From contig JADGGF010000159.1 of NCBI GenBank assembly GCA_019690055.1, forward strand, positions 1 to 8,961: a stretch of 8,961 nucleotides of DNA, read 5' to 3'. Below, in pieces: positions 1 to 8,961 of this stretch. Within the stretch, counting starts at the first letter, position 1; each line of letters starts with the position of its first letter. The notes below the pieces were generated by a model. It was not told the origin of the DNA. It ran no database searches and saw only the letters and a program-made list of their open reading frames with translations. Position numbers and translations under genes: made by a program. The stretch is from Micromonosporaceae bacterium. Its GTDB lineage: Bacteria > Actinomycetota > Actinomycetes > Mycobacteriales > Micromonosporaceae.

Positions 1-2691
<2,691 letters not shown>

Positions 2692-2696
2692 GAGTG

Positions 2697-2702
2697 CTCC
2701 CT
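2697..2702 (-). promoter_or_regulatory. Ribosome binding site of secA
   Basis: AGGGAG on the minus strand, 5 bases before the GTG codon at 2691. It decides the GTG as the secA start; no in-frame ATG nearby has a comparable site. Confidence 0.8.
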
Positions 2703-2742
2703 ATTGCCCGGAAAGATCACCTAGCCGCCCGGGCGTCTGGTC

Positions 2743-2772
2743 ATCAGTCAGCAACCCAGTGTTACCCGTCAA
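2743..2772 (-). promoter_or_regulatory. Possible secA promoter
   Basis: On the minus strand TTGACG (2767-2772) is a good -35 hexamer. An 18-base spacer leads to ACTGAT (2743-2748), which is only a fair -10. This would give a 5' leader of about 45 bases before secA. The -35 is seen directly; the promoter role is inferred. Confidence 0.3.
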
Positions 2773-2910
2773 CTCGCGACCCGCCACCCTGGGGCCTCCG
2801 GATTCCCGACCGGCGAGGCCGCGACCCGGTGAGTCTGGACGGGAGCGACATCAACACTGTGGTGCAGATCATCTCATGCGGCTGTGGTGCCAAGGACGAC
2901 AGGCAGCTTC

Positions 2911-2944
2911 CCTCAGCCTCGTCAGTGAGGCTAGGTTTACCTTC
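2911..2944. promoter_or_regulatory. Inverted repeat just upstream of the DUF3159 gene, possible operator
   Basis: AGCCTC-gtcagt-GAGGCT (2915-2932) is a perfect 6-bp inverted repeat. It extends to 9 bp by CCT (2911-2913) pairing with AGG (2933-2935) if one C is bulged. The right arm overlaps TAGGTT (2932-2937), which sits about where a -10 box would be if the transcript began at or near the GTG at 2945. The stretch 2926-2944 also matches 13 of 19 positions of the IdeR/DtxR iron-box consensus TTAGGTTAGGCTAACCTAA, with the right half clearly weaker. An operator is plausible, but the regulator is unknown. Confidence 0.35.
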
Positions 2945-3652
2945 GTGTCGGAGGTACTGGGGAGGACCGCCGACCGCGGGACGCGCGAGCCTGAGTCGCT
3001 GTCACAGCTGTTGGGCGGCGGGCGGGCGGCGTTGGACGCGACGATTCCCGTCGTCGCCTTCGCGGTGGGGTGGTACGCAGCCGGCCGCTCCGTGCTCTGG
3101 GGCTCGGGAGTCGCCGTCGCGGTCGCGCTCGTCGTCGCGGTCTGGCGGTGGCGACGGGGCGTACGCCCCCGAGCGGTCCTGCTGGGCATCCTCGGTGTCT
3201 GCGCGGCCGCCGCGGTGGCGATCTACACGGGCCGCCCCGAGGACTTCTTCCTGATCCGGCTGGTCTCCAACGCCGCCAGCGCCGTGGCGTGGGCGCTGTC
3301 GATCGTGCTGCGCTGGCCGCTGCTGGGCGTCGTGGTCGGCGCCGCCCTCGGGCAGCGGACCCGGTGGCGGCGCGACCCCGCGCTGGTCCGGGCGTACGGT
3401 CGCGCCAGCTGGGTCTGGGTGGGCCAGTACACGATCCGGCTGGCCGCGTTCATTCCGCTATGGAACATCGGTGCGGTCGGTGGCCTCACCTGGGCCCAGG
3501 TCCTGCTGAGCTGGCCGCTCGTGGCCACGGTCATCGCGGTCAGCGGGGTGGTGCTCTGGCGCAGCCTCCCACCTGGGCACCCCGGTCTGCGCCATCCAGT
3601 GATCGAACACGACGCCGGCACCAGCGTGGAGTCCGCACCGGGCCGGCCATGA
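2945..3652 (+). CDS. DUF3159 family integral membrane protein
   Basis: A 235-residue polytopic membrane protein of the DUF3159 family, whose function is unknown. After a hydrophilic N-terminus (residues 1-28) there are about six hydrophobic stretches: roughly 30-47, 52-67, 77-94, 105-136 (possibly two), 154-172 and 181-205. A polar tail from about 206 is presumably cytoplasmic. Family-like features are the GRPEDFF segment (96-102) entering a helix, the charged loop RTRWRRDP (138-145) between helices, and the following Y-x-x-A-S-x-x-W segment. I chose GTG at 2945. An in-frame ATG at 2876 would add 23 poorly conserved-looking residues and has no ribosome site. The site before 2945 is also weak (AGG at 2933-2935), which fits a leaderless or near-leaderless message. 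It is divergent from secA and convergent with mdh. Family assignment is from recognition of the fold pattern. Confidence 0.85.
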   Translation: MSEVLGRTADRGTREPESLSQLLGGGRAALDATIPVVAFAVGWYAAGRSVLWGSGVAVAVALVVAVWRWRRGVRPRAVLLGILGVCAAAAVAIYTGRPEDFFLIRLVSNAASAVAWALSIVLRWPLLGVVVGAALGQRTRWRRDPALVRAYGRASWVWVGQYTIRLAAFIPLWNIGAVGGLTWAQVLLSWPLVATVIAVSGVVLWRSLPPGHPGLRHPVIEHDAGTSVESAPGRP

Positions 3653-3756
3653 CCGCCGAAGCGCTGGTCGCCCGGTTCACCCCGAGCGGCCAACCGCGCG
3701 AGCGTCGATACGGACAGTGACGCACGGCGGCCCCACCCACCGGCCACGCACTGGAC

Positions 3757-3935
3757 GCTTTGCTCTGCTGAGTTCCACGCAACAGCCTCTCAGCAGGCAT
3801 TACTCATGCATGCTCATACACAAGAGGTCCGTCCAGCGATCACGCAGAGTAATCGCGGATCAGCGGTTGGGCTGATTAAAGATTCTCAATAATGCTTGTT
3901 CACGGCCTGTTGCGTCCGGGTAAGCAGAGCAAAGC
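3757..3935. repeat. AT-richer island bounded by an imperfect 29-bp inverted repeat
   Basis: The left arm (3757-3785) and right arm (3907-3935) are inverted copies. The outer 13 bases GCTTTGCTCTGCT (3757-3769) match 3923-3935 exactly. Next come seven bases with one match, then nine exact bases ACGCAACAG (3777-3785 against 3907-3915). That is 23 of 29 positions, separated by 121 bases of lower G+C than the genes. No clear target-site duplication flanks it (CTGGAC on the left, AGGGCA on the right) and nothing inside looks like a transposase. It could be a MITE-like remnant, a recombination or protein-binding site pair, or a folded RNA. What it does is unknown. Confidence 0.55.
3859..3876. other. 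Small perfect hairpin, weak terminator candidate for the DUF3159 gene
   Basis: ATCAGC-ggttgg-GCTGAT is a 6-bp perfect stem with a 6-base loop, followed on the plus strand by taaag rather than a T tract. It lies about 210 bases after the DUF3159 stop. The stem is seen directly; a terminator role is doubtful without a T-run. Confidence 0.3.
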
Positions 3936-4032
3936 AGGGCAAAGGTGGCCGGGATGGTCGGGCGAATCCGATCACTATGGGTAGTCAGCGCCATCCGAGC
4001 AACCCCGGTAACGACGCTCCACGCCGAAGGGG

Positions 4033-4089
4033 GCCAACAACGCCGGGCCGAGCCAACAACGCCGAGCCGGGCCAACAACACGGCCGCCC
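4033..4089. repeat. Three tandem copies of a 19-bp repeat
   Basis: GCCAACAAC recurs at 4033, 4052 and 4071 with a strict 19-base period. The first two 19-mers (4033-4051 and 4052-4070) differ at two positions; the third shares the first nine bases and then runs into the GC hairpin. On the minus strand each unit reads GTTGTTGGC, so the copy next to the hairpin supplies the only T-rich sequence after the mdh terminator stem. Confidence 0.75.
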
Positions 4090-4114
4090 GGGACGCAGCG
4101 ATCCCGGGCGGCCG
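4081..4114 (-). terminator. Strong GC hairpin, likely terminator of the mdh operon
   Basis: A perfect 13-bp stem (CGGCCGCCCGGGA at 4081-4093 with its complement at 4102-4114) closes an 8-base loop. In the mdh direction it lies about 85 bases past the stop codon and is followed by TGTTGTTGGCC, a poor T tract, as is common in actinobacterial terminators. Because the stem is symmetric it may also stop transcripts arriving from the DUF3159 side. Confidence 0.75.
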
Positions 4115-4143
4115 CGACGGTTGATTCTCGAGCCAGTGACCTC

Positions 4144-4203
4144 CCGGCCCGGCTACATCCGGCCCAGTTGGACCCGGCTCAGTTACATTCCGGCCCGTTA
4201 CAT
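4144..4203 (-). repeat. Four imperfect ~15-bp tandem repeats that include the mdh stop codon
   Basis: On the plus strand the units are 4144-4158, 4159-4173, 4174-4188 and 4189-4203, with approximate consensus CCGGCCCAGTTACAT. Three of the four end in ACAT; the third unit ends GGAC. The unit at 4189-4203 contains the final Met codon and TAA of mdh, so on the minus strand ATGTAAC recurs downstream of the real stop (ATGTAAC in two units, ATGTAGC in the outermost). A one-base indel shifts the first unit. This looks like local duplication of the gene's 3' end. Confidence 0.7.
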
Positions 4204-5175
4204 GCCAGCGACGTCGGCCTGCTTGGCCCGTACGGCCTCGGCAGCCTCGCGCAGCGCGGCCAGCTCGCTGTCGGTGAGCGGGGTCTGCACGATGCTGCGC
4301 ACCCCGCCGGCGCCGAGCTCGGCCTGCACGCCGAGGTAGACGCCCGAGATGCCGTACTCACCGTCGACCCACGCGCAGACCGGAAGCACCTCCCGGGTGT
4401 CGAGGGCGATCGCGCGGGCCATCCGGGCGGCGGCGGCGGACGGAGCGTAGTACGCCGACCCGGTCTTCAGCAGCGCCACCACCTCGGCCCCGCCGTTGCG
4501 GGTGCGGACCACCAACTCCTCGATCTTCTCCGGCGACAGCAGCTCGGACAGCGGCCGACCGTCCACTGTGCACTGCGACGGAACCGGGACCATGGTGTCG
4601 CCGTGCGAGCCGAGGGTCAGGGTCTTGACCGACTTCACCGGCACGCCCAGCGCCTCGGCGACGAAATGCGTGAACCGGGCGGTGTCGAGCACACCCGCCT
4701 GGCCGAGCACACGGTGCCGCGGGAACCCGGTGGCGATCTGGGCCAGCGCGGTCATCTCGTCGAGCGGGTTGGAGACCACGATGACCACCGCGTTGGGCGC
4801 GTGCTTGGCGATGTTCTCCGAGACGCCCCGCACGATCTTCGCGTTGACCTCGAGCAGGTCCATGCGGCTCATCCCGGGCTTGCGGGGCAGGCCGGCGGTG
4901 ATGATGACGATGTCCGAGCCCGCGATCGCCTCGTAACCGCCGCCCTCCGGCGTCGTGGTGACCCCGACGACCTTGGTTTCGAAGCCCTCGATGGACCGGG
5001 ACTGGTTGAGGTCCAGGGCGAGGCCCTCGGGCTTGCCCTCGATGATGTCGGTCAGCACGACCGTGTCGAAGATGTCGTACTCCGCGAGGCGCTGGGCGGT
5101 CGTGGAGCCGTAGAAGCCGGCGCCGACTACCGTGATCTTGCCGGCGCGCGGGCGGTCCGCAGCATTGCTAGCCAT
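4198..5175 (-). CDS. mdh: NAD-dependent malate dehydrogenase, LDH-like type
   Basis: A 325-residue enzyme interconverting malate and oxaloacetate with NAD in the TCA cycle, in the cytosol. The Rossmann motif GAGFYG is at 18-23, and Asp43 at the end of the second strand fits NAD rather than NADP. In GLPRKPGMSR (95-104), Arg98 aligns with the LDH specificity residue Gln102, which marks malate rather than lactate dehydrogenase. The remaining catalytic set is present: Arg104, Asn136, Asp164, Arg167 and His191 in the GSHGDTMVP motif. Length is normal. ATG at 5175 is preceded by GGGAAG with 8-base spacing; longer upstream frames overlap folD and are not coding. It is the last gene of the purN-purH-folD-mdh run, 47 bases after folD, and the hairpin at 4081-4114 follows it. 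Its coding end lies inside a tandem repeat. Confidence 0.97.
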   Translation of the reverse strand: MASNAADRPRAGKITVVGAGFYGSTTAQRLAEYDIFDTVVLTDIIEGKPEGLALDLNQSRSIEGFETKVVGVTTTPEGGGYEAIAGSDIVIITAGLPRKPGMSRMDLLEVNAKIVRGVSENIAKHAPNAVVIVVSNPLDEMTALAQIATGFPRHRVLGQAGVLDTARFTHFVAEALGVPVKSVKTLTLGSHGDTMVPVPSQCTVDGRPLSELLSPEKIEELVVRTRNGGAEVVALLKTGSAYYAPSAAAARMARAIALDTREVLPVCAWVDGEYGISGVYLGVQAELGAGGVRSIVQTPLTDSELAALREAAEAVRAKQADVAGM

Positions 5176-5183
5176 TGTGTGGA

Positions 5184-5189
5184 CTTCCC
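5184..5189 (-). promoter_or_regulatory. Ribosome binding site of mdh
   Basis: GGGAAG on the minus strand, 8 bases before the ATG at 5175. It supports this start over longer in-frame extensions that would run back through folD in another frame. Confidence 0.65.
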
Positions 5190-5222
5190 GAGAGTCGTAG
5201 GTGGACTGCCGTTTCGAGCACC

Positions 5223-6101
5223 CTAACCCGAACGCCGGGCGGCAGCGCCTTCCGCGAGAGCCACGACATTCGTGAGAAGCATCGCTCTGGTCATCGGCCC
5301 GACCCCGCCCGGCACGGGGGCGAAGTAGCCGGCGACCTCGGCGACGGCCGGGTCCACATCGCCGACGAGCCGCGACCGGCCGTCCTCGCCGGTAACCCGG
5401 GTGATGCCGACGTCCAGCACCGCCGCCCCGGGGCGCACCATGTCCGGCGTGATGAGCCCGGGCACTCCGGCGGCCGCGACCACGATGTCCGCACGGCGCG
5501 TGTGCGCGGCCAGGTCGCGGGTGCCGGTGTGACAGGTCGTCACGGTGGCGTTTTCGCTGCGCCGGGTCAGCAGGAGCCCGAGCGGCCGGCCCACCGTGGT
5601 ACCGCGGCCGACCACCACCACATCGGCGCCGGCCAAGGGCACGCCGTGGCGGCGCAGCAGCTCGATCACGCCGTACGGCGTGCACGGCAACGGCCCGGGC
5701 GCGCCGAGGACCAGCCGGCCCAGGTTGACCGGGTGCAGGCCGTCCGCGTCCTTACCGGGGTCGACCCGCTCAAGCACCCGCTGCTCGTCCAGCCCCCGAG
5801 GCAGGGGAAGCTGCACCAGGTACCCGCTGCAGGCGGGGTCGGCGTTGAGCTCGTCCACCGCCGCCTCGACCTCGGCCTGGGTCGCGTCGGCCGGAAGGTC
5901 GCGCCGAATGGAGACGATGCCGACGTCCGCACAGTCGGCGTGCTTGAGCCGCACGTACGCCTGCGAACCCGGATCGTCACCGACCAGGATGGTCCCCAGC
6001 CCCGGCGGCCGTCCCGCGTCGGCCAGGGCCTTGACGCGTACGCGCAACTCCGCCTTGATGGCCGCCAGGGCCGCCTTGCCGTCGAGTATCTGTGCCGTCA
6101 C
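5223..6101 (-). CDS. folD: Bifunctional methylene-THF dehydrogenase / methenyl-THF cyclohydrolase
   Basis: FolD oxidises 5,10-methylene-THF with NADP and hydrolyses the methenyl form to 10-formyl-THF, the one-carbon donor used by PurN and PurH. The 292 residues match the usual length. Seen: Tyr49 and catalytic Lys53 in SQAYVRLKHADC, the QLPLP motif (97-101), the KDADGLHPVN segment (117-126) with the conserved Asp, the nucleotide-binding GRGTTVGRP motif in a Rossmann fold, and the C-terminal PGGVGPMT signature (264-271). GRG in place of the enterobacterial GRS is also found in mycobacterial FolD, so it is normal here. The start is GTG at 6099-6101, 21 bases after the purH stop. There is no strong ribosome site (only a weak AGG), so it may depend on translation of purH. 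Complete gene. Confidence 0.97.
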   Translation of the reverse strand: MTAQILDGKAALAAIKAELRVRVKALADAGRPPGLGTILVGDDPGSQAYVRLKHADCADVGIVSIRRDLPADATQAEVEAAVDELNADPACSGYLVQLPLPRGLDEQRVLERVDPGKDADGLHPVNLGRLVLGAPGPLPCTPYGVIELLRRHGVPLAGADVVVVGRGTTVGRPLGLLLTRRSENATVTTCHTGTRDLAAHTRRADIVVAAAGVPGLITPDMVRPGAAVLDVGITRVTGEDGRSRLVGDVDPAVAEVAGYFAPVPGGVGPMTRAMLLTNVVALAEGAAARRSG

Positions 6102-6122
6102 GCTGCGAGCCTAGGGGATCGG

Positions 6123-7726
<1,604 letters not shown>

Positions 7727-7730
<4 letters not shown>

Positions 7731-8389
7731 CCGATCGTCACCTTTCTTCCCTTGATCGTCCAACCCTCACGCACCAGCCGGCCGACGTAGTGCACCAACT
7801 GGCGTCGTTCCGCCGCCTTGATGCGCTCGGTGAGCGTCTCCTCCGTGTCATCGTCATGGACGGGCACCGCCACCTGCGCGACGATCGGCCCGGTATCCAC
7901 GCCTTCGTCGACGAAGAAGAGGGTCGCCCCGGCCACCTTGACGCCGTACTCGAGCGCGTCGCGCGGGCCGTGGATACCGGGAAACGCCGGCAGCAGGGAG
8001 TTGTGCGTGTTGAGATAGCGCCCCTTGTAGGCGGCGAGGAACTCCCGACCGACGAGCTTGAGAAAACCAGCTGAGATCACCAGATCCGGCTCGAACTGTG
8101 CGCAGTGCCGGGTCAACGCGGCATCCCACTCCTGCCGGGACGGATAGTCACGCACCCGGCAGACGAAGGTGGCCACGCCCGCCTTCTCGGCCCGATCCAG
8201 CCCGGCAATGCCCGGCCGGTCCGCGCCGACCGCGACCACCCGGGCGCCGTACGCCGGATCGTCACAGGCGTCGAGCAGCGCTTGGAGGTTGGTGCCCGAA
8301 CCGGAGACCAGGACCACCAGCCGGGCACCGGGGCCCGGCCTGGTCGGCGCCGAAGAGCCCGCGTCGAGGCCACCGCTCACGCGGCTCAC
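7727..8389 (-). CDS. purN: Phosphoribosylglycinamide (GAR) formyltransferase
   Basis: PurN transfers a formyl group from 10-formyl-THF to glycinamide ribonucleotide, the third step of purine synthesis. The 220 residues include a non-conserved N-terminal extension of about 22 residues, as in other actinobacteria, then VVLVSGSGTNLQALL (25-39) for phosphate binding, and the catalytic region NTHNSLLPAFPGIHG with Asn127 and His129. DEGVDTGPIVAQ follows, with Asp165 completing the Asn-His-Asp triad. The residue after the catalytic His is Asn where the common family motif has Pro. Start GTG at 8389 has no ribosome site, so a leaderless message is possible; a second GTG three codons on (8380) is an alternative start. 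It is the first gene of the purN-purH-folD-mdh run and ends overlapping purH by 4 bases. Confidence 0.96.
7738..7745 (-). promoter_or_regulatory. Ribosome binding site of purH, inside the end of purN
   Basis: AAAGGTGA on the minus strand, 7 bases before GTG at 7730. It is a strong site for an actinobacterium and settles the purH start. Lying within purN codons next to a GTGA overlap, it suggests translational coupling. Confidence 0.75.
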
Positions 8390-8596
8390 AGTACTGAACG
8401 ACCGGTCCCACCGGGCCGAGCGCCCGCCCGTGTCGCCCGAACTATCGCCATTTGCCCGGGTATCGGTGCGACATGCGGTTCTCAGCTATCGCTCAGTTAG
8501 TGCGTGACCGTCGTTCCAGCCGATACTCTCCCGGTCATCGCGCCGCCGCCGTCCGCGCCGGTGCCGACCCATGTCACCTTCATCTGAGGAGTCCTG
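8390..8596. promoter_or_regulatory. Divergent control region between purN and the DUF4190 gene
   Basis: These 207 bases must carry promoters for both directions. TATCG occurs three times: within CTATCGC at 8442-8448, as TATCGG from 8461, and within CTATCGC at 8486-8492. I see no convincing -35/-10 pair for purN. For the plus gene, TTAGTG (8497-8502) and GATACT (8522-8527) are a poor pair with a 19-base spacer. No riboswitch-like structure was recognised. Confidence 0.4.
8586..8591 (+). promoter_or_regulatory. Ribosome binding site of the DUF4190 gene
   Basis: GAGGAG, 5 bases before the ATG at 8597. Spacing and sequence are near ideal and confirm this strand as coding rather than the opposite-strand 145-residue frame across it. 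Confidence 0.8.
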
Positions 8597-8905
8597 ATGG
8601 CACAACCTGGCTACGGTCAGCCGGCCCCGAGCAATCAGAACAACACGCTCGGCCTTGTGTCGATGATTCTCGGCATCGTCGCGATCCCGACGATCTGTTG
8701 CTTCTACCTCGGCGTGCCGCTCGGAATCGCCGCGATCGTGCTCGGCTACCTCGGCAAGCAGAAGGCCGACCGGGGCGAGGCCAGCAACCGCGGCCAAGCA
8801 ATGGCCGGTCTGATCTGTGGCGCGGTCGCCATCGCTCTGGCGATCGTGGGGATCATCCTGACCGTGGTGTTGAACACTATCAATCTCCCCACCATTCCGG
8901 GCTGA
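8597..8905 (+). CDS. Small DUF4190-type membrane protein
   Basis: A 102-residue protein with a short Gln/Pro/Asn-rich N-terminus (1-17) and two hydrophobic segments, about 18-52 (interrupted at the ICCFY sequence, 33-37) and 68-92. They are joined by a charged loop KQKADRGEASNRGQ (54-67). The pattern N-x-L-x-L-x-S-x-I-L-G-I, then GIAAIVLGYLGKQ, then a Gly-rich AMAGLICG second helix is the DUF4190 family pattern. This family is common in actinobacteria and its function is unknown. Two adjacent Cys (34-35) and a third (74) lie in the membrane segments. It is divergent from purN; there is no partner gene visible before the window ends. Start ATG is supported by GAGGAG. Confidence 0.88.
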   Translation: MAQPGYGQPAPSNQNNTLGLVSMILGIVAIPTICCFYLGVPLGIAAIVLGYLGKQKADRGEASNRGQAMAGLICGAVAIALAIVGIILTVVLNTINLPTIPG

Positions 8906-8961
8906 TCGATCGATCCGCACCAATCGTGGCGCCGTCGGCCCTGCGTTCTGGTTTGGGCGCC

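Larger units (their letters stand above)
3653..4197. other. 545-base intergenic region between two convergent genes
   Basis: No convincing gene is seen here. Reading frames in the region lack ribosome sites and recognisable domains. Bases 3781-3900 contain 58 G or C of 120 (about 48 percent), far below the flanking genes. The region holds a long imperfect inverted repeat, a small hairpin, a 19-bp triple repeat, a strong GC hairpin and a ~15-bp repeat reaching the mdh stop codon, each listed separately. Only the 23-codon frame at 3649-3720, which overlaps the DUF3159 stop as ATGA, could be a coupled micro-ORF, and it has no ribosome site of its own. Confidence 0.8.

Noticed and set aside
3765..3796. 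CTGCTGAG/CTCAGCAG 8-bp hairpin as a terminator of the DUF3159 gene
   Set aside because: The 16-base loop and lack of a T tract make it weak, and it overlaps the better-supported long inverted-repeat arm.
3860..4081. 73-residue minus-strand frame in the intergenic region
   Set aside because: It has no recognisable domain or ribosome site, and lies across the inverted-repeat island and the 19-bp repeats.
3896..4339. 147-residue plus-strand frame with RPG-like pseudo-repeats
   Set aside because: It has no ribosome site, its repeats come from the 19-bp and 15-bp DNA repeats, and it runs antisense into mdh.
4198..5685. Longer 495-residue version of malate dehydrogenase
   Set aside because: The N-terminal 170 residues overlap folD in another frame and are Arg/Gly/His-rich. 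The true start is ATG 5175, with a ribosome site.
5223..6101. FolD GRG motif as an altered cofactor site
   Set aside because: Mycobacterial FolD also has GRG-x-TVGRP, so this is normal for actinobacteria.
8486..8923. 145-residue minus-strand frame
   Set aside because: Antisense to the DUF4190 gene, which has a good ribosome site and clear membrane helices.
8929..8961. GGCGCC at 8929-8934 and 8956-8961 as a terminator for the DUF4190 gene
   Set aside because: The arms are only 6 bp, self-palindromic and 21 bases apart, and the window ends there, so nothing after it can be judged.

Overview
This is a GC-rich window from an actinobacterium, probably of the Micromonosporaceae (Micromonospora/Salinispora type). 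The evidence is the very high G+C, the frequent GTG starts, strongly biased third codon positions, the actinobacterial form of SecA, FolD and PurN, and the actinobacteria-typical DUF3159 and DUF4190 membrane proteins. The genus is inferred, not proven. The window is mostly housekeeping genes, and I found no defence system, phage, IS transposase, CRISPR array, rRNA or tRNA.

Layout. (1) 1-2691, minus: secA, the SecA1-type preprotein translocase ATPase, running off the left edge so its C-terminal tail is missing. (2) 2692-2944: divergent control region with an inverted repeat next to the downstream start. (3) 2945-3652, plus: a DUF3159 integral membrane protein. (4) 3653-4197: 545 bases without a convincing gene but rich in structure. 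It holds an AT-richer island bounded by a long imperfect inverted repeat, three copies of a 19-bp repeat, a strong GC hairpin (likely mdh terminator), and four copies of a ~15-bp repeat, the first of which includes the stop codon of mdh. (5) 4198-8389, minus: a compact four-gene run purN-purH-folD-mdh. (6) 8390-8596: divergent control region. (7) 8597-8905, plus: a small two-helix DUF4190 membrane protein. (8) 8906-8961: nothing clear.

How the genes fit together. PurN (GAR transformylase) and PurH (AICAR transformylase/IMP cyclohydrolase) both use 10-formyl-tetrahydrofolate to build the purine ring. FolD makes 10-formyl-THF from 5,10-methylene-THF. They form one purine/one-carbon unit, with purN and purH coupled by a GTGA overlap. 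Malate dehydrogenase follows after a 47-base gap and, as the last gene before the hairpin, may be co-transcribed. SecA, DUF3159 and DUF4190 are separate transcription units concerned with the membrane. The most unusual material is in the mdh/DUF3159 convergent intergenic region.
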